32,839 bases of DNA, from assembly GCA_030429365.1 (NCBI GenBank), contig JAUIEW010000024.1:1-32839 (forward strand), read 5' to 3'. This document shows positions 1 through 7,465 of the stretch, piece after piece (positions within the stretch are counted from its first letter, which is position 1; each line of letters begins with the position of its first letter). The position numbers and the translations under genes were made by a program. The notes beneath the pieces were generated by a model. It saw nothing but the letters and a program-made list of their open reading frames with translations. It searched no databases and was not told the origin of the DNA. This DNA is from Phycisphaerae bacterium. Lineage in GTDB: Bacteria > Planctomycetota > Phycisphaerae > UBA1845.

Positions 1-150
1 ATGATTACGAACCTGACCCCACCGCATCAAAAATCACATGCCCGAAAGCACGGAAATTCGATGGTGCCCACCTGTTCAGCACGAAGCCGAAAAGGTGTTT
101 CCAGCAGGAAGGTTCCACATTCTCACGACGAACCTAAATCAACCTGTTTA

Positions 151-164
151 CTTGTCAAAGAGCA
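151..164 (-). promoter_or_regulatory. boxA-like antitermination motif
   Basis: The minus strand reads TGCTCTTTGACAAG, close to the bacterial rRNA boxA consensus (TGCTCTTTAACAA) bound by NusB/NusE. It lies about 43 bases downstream of the predicted P2 start, the usual place for boxA in an rRNA leader. A short GC-rich palindrome followed by eight T residues lies between the promoter and this motif. No 16S sequence is visible inside the window, so the assignment rests on the motif and its position. Confidence 0.45.
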
Positions 165-211
165 GTTTTCTCGCTGTCGCGCGAAAAAAAACGCCGCGAT
201 TCGCGAGCCCA

Positions 212-339
212 GTACTGTAACCGGGCAGGCGTCGTTGTCAACCCGACAGGATCGAATTTTCGCCGGTCAAACCGGCCATCGATCCTGCGGTTTCCAACCC
301 GCGGGAGGAGAAAAATAGCAGATCGCTTTTCGTTGTCAA
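212..339 (-). promoter_or_regulatory. Tandem rRNA-type promoters reading leftward (P1 and P2)
   Basis: Two promoters can be read on the minus strand. P1 has TTGACA at 334-339, a 16-base spacer and TATTTT at 312-317. P2 has TTGACA at 236-241, a 16-base spacer and TACAGT at 214-219. Both share the 10-mer TTGACAACGA and lie 98 bases apart. GC-rich sequence follows each -10. Perfect -35 boxes, 16-base spacers, tandem arrangement and a GC-rich discriminator are typical of rRNA promoters in bacteria. Transcripts would start near 305 and 207 and leave the window at position 1. That they drive an rRNA operon is inference. Confidence 0.5.
247..287 (-). other. Compound inverted repeat between the two left-edge promoters
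   Basis: Outer arms CAGGATCGA (247-255) and TCGATCCTG (279-287) are perfect complements. An inner perfect stem, GCCGGT (262-267) and ACCGGC (271-276), has a three-base loop. The internal loop is asymmetric. No T-run follows on either strand, so it is not a standard terminator. It lies in the predicted P1 leader just upstream of P2 and could be a leader hairpin or a protein site. Confidence 0.45.
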
Positions 340-382
340 GCCGACCTGCGACGAAATAATAATTGCTTGCCGCCCCCCGGTT

Positions 383-991
383 TCAGGCCCCGCAAGCGAG
401 GCTCAAAAGCACCAAAAACGGCAAAACCATGTTCACCCCAAAAGCCCAATAAGCCATCTGCCCACGCCGCTCACGGCGATTCCGCCACAACGCGATCCCC
501 GAAATCAAAGATGCCGAAAACCATAGGAGCAACATGCCCAAACCGTAGATCGAAAGCTTGACGAGCCAGGGGGCCTGATTGGCCGTCGCGCTGTCGATGA
601 ACTCCTTGATTTCCTCCGGCGCCGCACCTGTACTCAGGCGATTCCCGATCTCCGTCGCGACACAAACCGCGATCCAGAAAAACAAGAGAATCGCGCCGAT
701 TCCCAACACCAGCCCAGTCAACGCGAGACCGTCAAACGAACTTCTGCGTTGAATTGGCTCCAGTCCAGACGGCGGATAATGCATGACCGGCTGACCGGCG
801 GGAACCCCTGGGGCAGCAACCTCTGCCTCTGTCGTGGTATCGATCGGAGCGGCGACCGGCGTCCGCAGTTGCGACATGCCCGGCGCCGTCACCGTGTCGC
901 CACAGTACGGACATTCGACGAGTCGGTTCGCCCACTCGTCCGCCACCTCGATCGCCTTCAGGCACGATATGCAATTGAATTGAATGGCCAT
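383..991 (-). CDS. Zinc-ribbon membrane protein of unknown function
   Basis: A 202-residue protein starting at ATG 991. The N-terminus is a zinc ribbon with Cys7/Cys10 and Cys27/Cys30 in a CxxC...CPYCG pattern. A proline- and alanine-rich linker of about 50 residues follows, then three hydrophobic segments near residues 89-113, 143-168 and 180-200. The layout is a small cytoplasmic metal-binding head on a three-helix membrane domain, frequent in planctomycete genomes but without an assigned role. No strong ribosome site precedes the ATG. The gene is alone: its 3' end faces the leftward promoters and its 5' side is a gene-free stretch. A TACAAT at 1061-1066 (minus strand) could be its -10 box, but no good -35 accompanies it. 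Confidence 0.8.
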   Translation of the reverse strand: MAIQFNCISCLKAIEVADEWANRLVECPYCGDTVTAPGMSQLRTPVAAPIDTTTEAEVAAPGVPAGQPVMHYPPSGLEPIQRRSSFDGLALTGLVLGIGAILLFFWIAVCVATEIGNRLSTGAAPEEIKEFIDSATANQAPWLVKLSIYGLGMLLLWFSASLISGIALWRNRRERRGQMAYWAFGVNMVLPFLVLLSLACGA

Positions 992-1369
992 GCGCGTAGC
1001 CTATCGCTGCTCCCCATTCTGTGCAATCACAACCAGCTTCGCCAAACTGCCGCAAGAAAAATTGTACGCGGCGGACGACTCAAAACCCCCTGATTTGACC
1101 ATCCAATTGTGCATCATCATAGACGCTCGCCTTTATCTGGTAGCCGCACGATCCGCGCGCGAATCTGCGTCAATTGGACAACCAGTCAACTCCCATCATT
1201 TCACAATCGGCACTCAAGTTCGACTGGCAGATCAACCGATCATTGCGGTGCCAAACGCTCGTCAAGAAACGCAACACGAAGAAGCAAACTTTTCGAGCGC
1301 ATTTCGTTTCAACTATTCGACGGTAAGTCCGTTCAAAGGAACTGCCCCGCAAACGAGGATTCAACAAAC
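992..1369. other. Gene-free stretch
   Basis: About 380 bases between the divergent zinc-ribbon gene and the 48-residue small gene. Reading frames here show no recognisable protein features and no ribosome sites. It should hold the promoters of both flanking genes, but I could not identify a convincing one beyond the weak TACAAT noted for the leftward gene. No stable hairpin was seen. Confidence 0.4.
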
Positions 1370-1516
1370 ATGAGCAGAACCGATATCATTCGCACGATCA
1401 GCATTCTCAACCAGTCCGCCCAGCTCGACTTCCTCCAGGACTTTTCCACTGAAGAGTTGGCCGCCTATCTCGACAAACTTCGATCGATTCCATCCGAACC
1501 TTTTAGCGTGGAATAA
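1370..1516 (+). CDS. 48-residue small protein
   Basis: Starts MSRTDIIRTISIL and ends SEPFSVE. A longer frame is open upstream, but the ATG at 1370 has a GAGGA ribosome site at 1355-1359 with a ten-base gap, and the upstream part looks like non-coding sequence. The protein is soluble and mostly helical by composition, with an acidic segment (FSTEELAAYLDKL) in the second half and no cysteines or membrane segment. A perfect terminator follows 74 bases after the stop, so this appears to be a monocistronic unit. The helix-rich design could suit a small adaptor or regulator, but I do not recognise the family. Confidence 0.65.
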   Translation: MSRTDIIRTISILNQSAQLDFLQDFSTEELAAYLDKLRSIPSEPFSVE

Positions 1517-1590
1517 GTGAGCAAACGGGTTTAGAAAACCGCGCTTCACCCGGATCGATTCAAAGCAAACGCGCGACCAATCGATCCACG

Positions 1591-1622
1591 GCGGCTCTTC
1601 GTTTTAGAAGAGCCGCTTTTTT
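1591..1622 (+). terminator. Rho-independent terminator
   Basis: A perfect ten-base stem GCGGCTCTTC (1591-1600) and GAAGAGCCGC (1607-1616) encloses a six-base loop and is followed by six T residues. It ends the transcript of the 48-residue gene. Confidence 0.9.
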
Positions 1623-1672
1623 GTAGGTACCCGTCGCCCCACGCACATTTCAAAATCAAGAACCACCTAACC

Positions 1673-1737
1673 GTAGGGTGGGCCGTGCCCACCAAGTTGT
1701 AGAACCTGCAAACGGCGGTGGGCACGGCCCACCCTAC
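1673..1737. repeat. REPIN-like inverted repeat, family A (GTAGGGTGGGCCGTG type)
   Basis: Two arms of 21 bases, 1673-1693 and 1717-1737, are perfect reverse complements around a 23-base spacer. Each arm is itself a hairpin, GGTGGGC-CGT-GCCCACC in the left one. An additional GTTGTAG (1696-1702) in the spacer pairs with CTACAAC (1734-1740), giving an alternative fold. Two inverted REP units are the layout of a REPIN, a non-autonomous element mobilised by RAYT (Y1-type) transposases. No such transposase is in the window. Confidence 0.75.
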
Positions 1738-1806
1738 AACGGCATGTACGATTCTTTTCATCACTGGCAACCGACTTCCTGATACAATCACATCCGATTG
1801 CCGTAG

Positions 1807-2745
1807 TTGTCTTCAGCCGGTGTCTCCAATTCTTCGAACACCGCTGCTGACCGATTTCGGAGCGTGACTTTGACAGACGCCGCAACGAACCTCGAACAAC
1901 ACAACGACGCCGATCAACTGCAAACTGGCTTCGAAGTCTACTGCCACGAGTGCGGCTACAATCTGCGTGGTATCGACACCGCGCGCTGCCCTGAATGCGG
2001 TACCGATTCGCCCGCATTGCAAAACGCCAAGCCATCCATCCCGTGGGCGCATCGCGAATCACTCGGCAACGTTCGCGCGTTTCTAAAAACAGTTGTCTTC
2101 GCAAGTTTCGGATTGCGAAAGCTCTCGCAAAACGTGTACCTGCCCATCGACTTCGCCGAATCCCAGAAGTTTCGCCGATGGACAATCGGCACGGCGATGC
2201 TCTTTGCCATCGCGTTCGCCATCTGGTTCCATGTGTCGGGCGTTTCCGGTTTGCTAAGCGATTCGTTCTTTACCGAGTTGCGGGAGATGATTTGGCCCAG
2301 CTTTGTGATCATCGGACTGTTGACGTTGTACGTCGTGTTGGCCACCGGCGTACCCAGCCTCTTTTTCGACTATCGCGACGTACCGGTTTCACTTCGAAAC
2401 AACGCGGTGGCGCTGAGTTACTACTGCGCCGCACCGCTGGCGTGGTGGCCCATCCCGCTGGCGATCTCGGTCTTGATCGTCCTGCAAAACCCAATCGACA
2501 TACCAAACCGATGGCTGGCTGTCGCGTTGACGTCGATCGCATTCCTCGCGCCGCTGACGCCGATCGTGCTGTGGTGCTTCCAACTGTTCAGAATCGCCAA
2601 GCGCGTCCTTCGCGGCCAAACGGGTCGAAAGGCCTGGCTGACGATCGGCATTCCGCTGCTGTGGTTTGCATGCGCGATTCTCGTTTTCGTGTTGATTCCG
2701 CTCGCCGGCTTTTACACGTGGGTGCTTTACGACGCGCTCTCGTAG
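1807..2745 (+). CDS. Zinc-ribbon multi-pass membrane protein
   Basis: Up to 312 residues from a TTG at 1807, the only start right after an in-frame stop at 1804. A GTG at 1864 is an alternative and would lose only a polar leader. Residues 44-65 form a zinc ribbon, YCHECGYNLRG...CPECG (Cys46, Cys49, Cys61, Cys64), a signature often seen in Planctomycetes. Five hydrophobic stretches follow near 125-145, 161-183, 202-226, 236-262 and 276-308. The protein is presumably in the inner membrane with the ribbon in the cytoplasm. Its 3' end meets the next gene tail to tail with an 18-base gap and no obvious terminator. The function is unknown, and the start is the least certain part. Confidence 0.75.
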   Translation: MSSAGVSNSSNTAADRFRSVTLTDAATNLEQHNDADQLQTGFEVYCHECGYNLRGIDTARCPECGTDSPALQNAKPSIPWAHRESLGNVRAFLKTVVFASFGLRKLSQNVYLPIDFAESQKFRRWTIGTAMLFAIAFAIWFHVSGVSGLLSDSFFTELREMIWPSFVIIGLLTLYVVLATGVPSLFFDYRDVPVSLRNNAVALSYYCAAPLAWWPIPLAISVLIVLQNPIDIPNRWLAVALTSIAFLAPLTPIVLWCFQLFRIAKRVLRGQTGRKAWLTIGIPLLWFACAILVFVLIPLAGFYTWVLYDALS

Positions 2746-2763
2746 TCAACTGGATCACAGCGA

Positions 2764-4257
2764 TCACCGCCCTTGCGGCCGATCGCCGTTGAGAAAGAAA
2801 ACAAGGTCGGCTTTGTCGAGATTGACCGAACCGTCACTTCGCAACTCATAGGCCCCGCCTTCGTCGATGCCGTTTTCTCCGACGCTGTAAAGAACGGGCC
2901 TGTCAGCCGCCGGCAGATACCTGATCGCTTCGGAACCCTCGGCAAAGGGATCTCTTGGCACGCTGTCGAGATAGTCCGGAACCAACTCATCCAGCACACG
3001 GGGGCGCGCACCGTGATCGATCTCAAACAACCGAATCGCCAAAGCGATTGCGGCCATGCGCCGTTGAGCACGCAACCGAAAATCCAACAGAATCGCCCGC
3101 TCCAATGAAGGCATCAAAATACGGGCCGGCAAAACCCGGTTGGCTCCTCGGGCCAAAAACGCTTCCATGTCTGGATACTGCCGCTTCATCTCGGGAAGGG
3201 TTTCCAAATTCGCAGCCGAGATGGCCTCGGTCATCAAGCCTGCGATCTGTCTTGCGTGTTCGGTGAACACCGGTTGCATCAACCACGAAATCGGTGGCGG
3301 AGGAGCCGGATACCAAGCCACCCCTCTCCCGCGACGGATCTGATCCACTGAATCCAGAACAAGCGCCCTCTCACCAGCCAACCCATGCGTTCGGGACATG
3401 CGCAGTTTGGAGTCATCAAGTAACGCATCAATTAGAACTTGCACTTGCTGACGTGTCGCTCCTTGGTCGGAACCATCTTCGAATTCCGCCTGTAACATCA
3501 GATCGTGCGCAACAAACTCCACCATCGCGCAGGTCAAGTTCGCAATCGAAATCGCGACCATATGCCCAATGAGGAAAGGAGCGTCCACAAACCTGTGGTC
3601 ACCGAGTTGCTGTATCGAAATGATTCTGCTTAGTGCTTCACCATCGCGGCTTGACTTGTGCGAATGCGCAGCTCCAATTGCCGCCAATTTAGCCAGGTTG
3701 CGAGAGGTGGCAAAGTTTGGAAACACGGCGTTAATCAACGGACTGGTGTACGTGTATCCCCATTCAACTTTTTCGCATTCCCCACCCTGCCTCAGCAATT
3801 CAAGCGCAAGACCGTTGGAATCGATGAACAACTGAATCTCAGGTGCCAATGCGTTGGTGTCCGAATCGAGACACTTGCGAATCAGATTGTTGATTTGACT
3901 CTTCGATGCAATGCCAGCCGGCGGGTAGTACTCGCGTTCGGCTTTGGTGTAGTACGTCGCAGCATTCTCATCGTCAGGCATCTTGACCGGCTTGCTGAAG
4001 TCCTCGACGTACACCGGCTCGCCGGCTGCCCGGTATGAATCAACCAGCGTATCAAGCCGATTCTTTGAAGCGCGCGTCGCGCCAACAACCAACCCAACCA
4101 ACAGAAGCAGAAACAACACCGCCCCAACCGCAATCCGCTTTGTCCACCAGAAACGCCGTGGGCTGTGCTCAACTGGTAGCGTTTCGACGTGACCCAACTG
4201 TTCATACCTCGAAAAACTTCCTGTTCGACTAGCCCGCACATACCAGCAAGCGCTCAT
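2764..4257 (-). CDS. Membrane-anchored paralogue A with pseudopilin-like C-terminal segment
   Basis: About 497 residues from ATG 4257, chosen because the local context (ggtgtATG) matches the start of the neighbouring paralogue. The frame is open to 4326, and a TTG nearer the membrane helix with a GAGG site is also possible. One transmembrane helix follows the motif WWTKRIA, so the rest is likely periplasmic. Conserved blocks shared with paralogue B include SYRAAGEPVYVEDF and RAQRRMAAIALAIRLFE. The last ~90 residues (LVPDYLDSVPRDPF, IRYLP, VLYSVGENGIDEGG) resemble the C-terminal half of GspG-type pseudopilins, though no prepilin leader is present. Role unknown. It is downstream of paralogue B, 78 bases away, probably in one operon. 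Confidence 0.75.
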   Translation of the reverse strand: MSACWYVRASRTGSFSRYEQLGHVETLPVEHSPRRFWWTKRIAVGAVLFLLLLVGLVVGATRASKNRLDTLVDSYRAAGEPVYVEDFSKPVKMPDDENAATYYTKAEREYYPPAGIASKSQINNLIRKCLDSDTNALAPEIQLFIDSNGLALELLRQGGECEKVEWGYTYTSPLINAVFPNFATSRNLAKLAAIGAAHSHKSSRDGEALSRIISIQQLGDHRFVDAPFLIGHMVAISIANLTCAMVEFVAHDLMLQAEFEDGSDQGATRQQVQVLIDALLDDSKLRMSRTHGLAGERALVLDSVDQIRRGRGVAWYPAPPPPISWLMQPVFTEHARQIAGLMTEAISAANLETLPEMKRQYPDMEAFLARGANRVLPARILMPSLERAILLDFRLRAQRRMAAIALAIRLFEIDHGARPRVLDELVPDYLDSVPRDPFAEGSEAIRYLPAADRPVLYSVGENGIDEGGAYELRSDGSVNLDKADLVFFLNGDRPQGR

Positions 4258-4335
4258 ACACCATCTACTACGAAATTCACCCCGCCCAGCACCAGCGGGC
4301 ACCAATCGCTTCGTTCCCATGGCCAAAAAACGTGG

Positions 4336-5772
4336 TTAGTCATGCGACCAAGGCCGATTCCCGTCGAGAAAAAACACGAGGTCGAGCTCATCCCAATCGA
4401 CCGATCCATCGGCTCGCAGTTTGTACGCACCGCCATCGTCCACACCATCCACGTTGACGCTGTAAAGCAACGGTGGCGCTGCGTCTGGCAAGTATCGAAT
4501 TGGATTGTCACCATGGGCGAATGGATCGCGCGGAATCGCTGCAAGGTATTCCGGCTGCAATTCATCAAGTTTTTCCGGGCGGCGCCCTCGATCAACCTCA
4601 AACAATCGAATCGCCAGCGCGATCGCGGCCATCCTGCGTTGAGCCCGCGATTTGAAATCCAGCGTGATTCCCCGATGAAATGACGGCATTAAGAAATATG
4701 CGGGCAGGATCGCTCGCGCCCCGCCGAACTGGCCCTGATCGTATGGAAACTTTGCGACCACTTGGGGATAGGTGTCCAACTCAGCCGCCGACTTCTGTTG
4801 ACTTAGATACAAGGCGCTTTCTCGACTGTTTTCAAAAAGCAACGGCTTGAGAAACCACGTCAGCCCCCTTGGATATGCACCGACACGCCAACCAACAGCT
4901 TTCCCTTTGCTCAGGAAGTCAATGGCATCAATCAATGCCGCCCGCTCTGTAACGATCGCACGCGACAAAGAAGAGGTTGAATCCGTTTCGTCGAGCAGGA
5001 CGTCCATTAGTGCCTGTATTTGCTCGCGTGATGCACCATCACTTGACTGCGATTTGGCGTCGGTCGACACCGTCAATTCATGTGCAATGTGCTCAATGGT
5101 CTCACAATTCAACGAGGCCACTGACAAAGTAACCATATGCCGCATCAAGCAGGCCGGACCGGCGCTGCGATCGCGACTCAATCGTCGCTCTAAGATCAGC
5201 AAGTCAACGGCTTCACCGTCGCGCCGGTCCAAGTGGGTACGCTCGGCAGCAATTGCCAGTAACTTTGCATGATTTCTCGGCGCACTGAGTTTGGACAACA
5301 TTCCATTGAACAAGGGCCTCGAATAGAAATGCGCCCACTCAACGTCGTCGCATTGCGCACCTTTCTGGATCAACGCGATGGTTGCGCCGTTCGCTTCAAT
5401 GAATTGATCGACTTCGGGTGCGAAACGTTCATACATCCCTTTGACCATCGCACGTTGAAGATCGTTGATATCATATTTCGAGAAGTTACCGCCCGGTTCA
5501 ACATAGGCTCGCTCGGCTTGCTGATAATACATTGCCGCGTTCTTGTCGTTGGCGATGTCTTTGTGTTTGTTGAAGTCCTCGACGTATACCGGCTCACCTG
5601 CCGCTCGGTACGACGCTACCAAAGCATCAAGCCGTCGCTGAGCGACACTTGTCGCAACGATCACCAAACCGACAACCACTAGCACCACCACCAGCGACAA
5701 GAGCGCAATGCGCTTCGTCCACTTGAAGCGCGGCGGGTTGTAGTTTTGGTTGGCTAAATGCGAAGCGGTCAT
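4336..5772 (-). CDS. Membrane-anchored paralogue B with pseudopilin-like C-terminal segment
   Basis: A 478-residue protein from ATG 5772. A short cytoplasmic head (PPRFKWTKRIA) is followed by a strongly hydrophobic helix at about residues 20-43 and a large, mostly helical periplasmic region. It aligns by eye along its whole length with paralogue A, including SYRAAGEPVYVEDF, the CDDVEW block, the RAQRRMAAIALAIRLFE helix and the C-terminal LQPEYLAAIPRDPF...RYLP...LLYSVNVDGVDDGG segment. The pair most likely arose by tandem duplication. The start codon is inside a perfect hairpin (5765-5793) and there is no Shine-Dalgarno sequence. No enzymatic motif is recognised. Confidence 0.8.
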   Translation of the reverse strand: MTASHLANQNYNPPRFKWTKRIALLSLVVVLVVVGLVIVATSVAQRRLDALVASYRAAGEPVYVEDFNKHKDIANDKNAAMYYQQAERAYVEPGGNFSKYDINDLQRAMVKGMYERFAPEVDQFIEANGATIALIQKGAQCDDVEWAHFYSRPLFNGMLSKLSAPRNHAKLLAIAAERTHLDRRDGEAVDLLILERRLSRDRSAGPACLMRHMVTLSVASLNCETIEHIAHELTVSTDAKSQSSDGASREQIQALMDVLLDETDSTSSLSRAIVTERAALIDAIDFLSKGKAVGWRVGAYPRGLTWFLKPLLFENSRESALYLSQQKSAAELDTYPQVVAKFPYDQGQFGGARAILPAYFLMPSFHRGITLDFKSRAQRRMAAIALAIRLFEVDRGRRPEKLDELQPEYLAAIPRDPFAHGDNPIRYLPDAAPPLLYSVNVDGVDDGGAYKLRADGSVDWDELDLVFFLDGNRPWSHD

Positions 5773-5793
5773 ACACCGTTAGTGTATGACCGC
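5765..5793 (-). promoter_or_regulatory. Perfect hairpin covering the start codon of paralogue B
   Basis: Arms of 12 bases, GCGGTCATACAC (5765-5776) and GTGTATGACCGC (5782-5793), are exact complements with a five-base loop. In the minus-strand mRNA the initiating AUG lies in the 3' arm, so the folded RNA would hide the start codon. It could equally be a DNA operator. Paralogue A keeps the ggtgtATG context but not the hairpin. Confidence 0.5.
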
Positions 5794-5861
5794 GCAATTC
5801 GTATTGAAATGTTTGGTATGAATGCTTGTCTCAGCGACCCGATCGGCGCTGAGTGGTTTTG

Positions 5862-6878
5862 TTAGTCGTCGTCGGTCACGAATGGCCCACCGATCAGTTC
5901 GTGAACCTCGATCGGCGCCCGGACAACAAGCAACCGATTCCAGGCGCGGATCGTGTTCTTTCCGCCGCCGTATTCGCCTTCCGCCCAACCTTCCGGCTCA
6001 ATGGTGTTGCGAATCAAGTCGACGATGTCTTCCATGCGCTCTTCCAGCGACTTGCCTTCTTCGTCTTCGCCTTCCGAATCACCGCTATCGCTAAACGGCG
6101 GTTGAGAACCAAACCCACCGCCAAAACCGCCACCGATTCCGCCGCCAGCCCCACCGAATCCACCACCAGCGCCGCCGCCACCCGCTCCGCCGATGCCTCC
6201 ACCGACACCACCTCCACCACCGCCGAAGCCACCGCCACCGCCACCGGCTCCACCGCCTGAACCACCGCCACCACCACCGCCGGTGACGTCAACACTCGGT
6301 CCCTTGAAGTCAGGCACCTGGAAAATCAGGTCGCTCACGTCATAGGCGCGAACATATAGCTTGCGATTGAAATCATCGCGGGTGGAAATCTTGATGGTGT
6401 TGCCCGAACCGCGAAATCGAAGTTCGGCGCCATCGGCCACTTGGTTCAGCGCTTCATCAAGGATCTGGCCAACGCGCGCATCGCGAAACTTCAGCGTCAC
6501 CGGCGTGTCCGCGTCGATCCCCTGAGCCTCCAGCGCTCGCCAGACGACAATCACATTCGTCTTGGGCCCCTGCTCGCGCAGCCATTCGATGACGGATTCC
6601 AGCGGGGTGTCATCCCAATCAACCGAATCGACACGTTTGTTGAGTGTGGCGACGGCTGGCGCAATGCGTCGCCTTACTTCGCGCGAGCCATCGAAGTTTC
6701 GACGTGAACCGGGCAGCAACGGATTGTTGACGGAATATCGATTCGCAACGGGCGACTTCTGACCTTCCTTCGTTTGACGTGTCTTGGACCCATCGGATTT
6801 TGTGGTGGTTGTTTGCGCACCTGCGTGCAAGGCGCCAACCAGCAAAACCGCAACCGTCATCACCATTGATCGACGCAT
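5862..6878 (-). CDS. Exported STN-domain protein with a Gly-rich linker
   Basis: A 338-residue protein. ATG 6878 was chosen over the longer open frame because a GGAG site lies seven bases upstream and a clean signal peptide follows (hydrophobic residues 7-20, cleavage after AGA or AQ). Residues 80-185 look like an STN/secretin N0 domain in the planctomycete style: VDWDDTPLESVIEWL, a WRALEAQGIDADTPVTL block and a closing YVRAYDVSDLIF. Residues 200-257 are almost all glycine with scattered A, F, I and S. A second domain (278-332: ERMEDIVDLIRNTIEPEGW...LLVVRAP) resembles a secretin N1-like half. There is no secretin barrel. It lies outside the secretion operon, but the shared domain makes a periplasmic accessory role plausible. 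Confidence 0.75.
   Translation of the reverse strand: MRRSMVMTVAVLLVGALHAGAQTTTTKSDGSKTRQTKEGQKSPVANRYSVNNPLLPGSRRNFDGSREVRRRIAPAVATLNKRVDSVDWDDTPLESVIEWLREQGPKTNVIVVWRALEAQGIDADTPVTLKFRDARVGQILDEALNQVADGAELRFRGSGNTIKISTRDDFNRKLYVRAYDVSDLIFQVPDFKGPSVDVTGGGGGGGSGGGAGGGGGGFGGGGGGVGGGIGGAGGGGAGGGFGGAGGGIGGGFGGGFGSQPPFSDSGDSEGEDEEGKSLEERMEDIVDLIRNTIEPEGWAEGEYGGGKNTIRAWNRLLVVRAPIEVHELIGGPFVTDDD
6108..6281 (-). repeat. Gly-rich low-complexity tract
   Basis: GGN-rich DNA encodes residues 200-257 of the STN-domain protein, about 58 residues of glycine broken by A, F, I, V and S. It separates the STN domain from the C-terminal domain and is probably a flexible linker. Such DNA is prone to slippage, so its length may vary between strains. 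Confidence 0.85.
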
Positions 6879-6912
6879 GCCAATTCTCCAAAAGGAAGGA
6901 CTGTCTATTTGA

Positions 6913-6943
6913 ATCATAACGCGTAGCCCGCAGGGCCGGCCAA
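6913..6943 (-). promoter_or_regulatory. Possible promoter of the STN-domain gene
   Basis: TATGAT at 6913-6918 is a good -10 box about 35 bases upstream of the ATG. TTGGCC at 6938-6943 would be the -35 with a long 19-base spacer. The -10 is convincing and the -35 is weak. Confidence 0.3.
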
Positions 6944-7429
6944 CTTTCGCGCGAAGCGCTTCAGAATGGCCCCATGACCGGCTTGGATGACCAATCGCCA
7001 ATGTTCCGGCGATCGCACCGCATACTACTATGATCAATAGTAATTCATCGGCAGAAGGTGAACAACGATTGATTCCCTTTTTGCAGTCGATTCTCCGGAA
7101 ATTGACGGCCGTTTTCAGAGACACTGCAATGCAGACATCCTGGGGATACGAACGGTGTGAAGAACAGCCCGGCGTGGCGATGGTTCGGTTGCGAATCCGG
7201 CATTGGAGGGCGATGGAGGGTGTTTATCTCCGGACCGCCGTGTGAATTGCGACTTGACATTGCCGGCCAGACTGACCAGAATCGGTTCGTTATCGAAGCG
7301 ATTTGGAACCCAGCGGTGCGGACCGCTTCATCGCTCGTGGATCAGCGCTTCGAGTCGCCGTTGAACTAGGGCCACGCCGTACTGAAGTACGGCCATTCTG
7401 AGCACCACGGTTTGATTGGGCACCACCTT

Positions 7430-7459
7430 TTGATTTCGTAACTCAGTCCTTGCTATTAT
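7430..7459 (+). promoter_or_regulatory. Predicted promoter of a short transcript
   Basis: TTGATT at 7430-7435, an 18-base spacer and TATTAT at 7454-7459. The only feature between it and the terminator at 7668-7700 is non-coding sequence. An 18-bp palindrome lies just upstream. Confidence 0.4.
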
Positions 7460-7465
7460 GTCTCG

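Larger units (their letters stand above)
6879..7465. other. Gene-free stretch with a palindrome
   Basis: Several short frames are open here, but none has a ribosome site, domain or membrane segment that supports a gene. A perfect palindrome, GCCGTACT-GA-AGTACGGC, lies at 7376-7393. It has no T-run, so it is more like a protein-binding site than a terminator, and it is about 37 bases upstream of the promoter at 7430. Another promoter-like pair, TTGACA near 7254 with CAGAAT 17 bases on, is weaker. Confidence 0.4.

Noticed and set aside
1-318. Rightward ORF of 105 codons at the left edge
   Set aside because: Its composition is not protein-like, it has no ribosome site, and it overlaps the leftward promoter and boxA signals.
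5830-5853. CTCAGCG/CGCTGAG hairpin after the STN gene as a terminator
   Set aside because: The seven-base stem has a ten-base loop and the minus strand after it has no T-run, so termination is not supported.
6879-7124. Longer N-terminus of the STN protein (start at 7124)
   Set aside because: The ATG at 6878 has a ribosome site and starts a proper signal peptide. The upstream stretch would place 82 polar residues before it.
7283-7300. GGTTCG...CGAAGC as a possible tRNA T-arm
   Set aside because: The T-loop consensus GGTTCGAATCC is not met and no acceptor, D- or anticodon stems could be drawn around it.
7157-7369. Rightward 70-codon frame in the gene-free kilobase, and a leftward 97-codon frame at 7328-7621
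   Set aside because: No ribosome site, no recognisable features and overlap with promoter- and terminator-like signals on the other reading. Not supported as genes.
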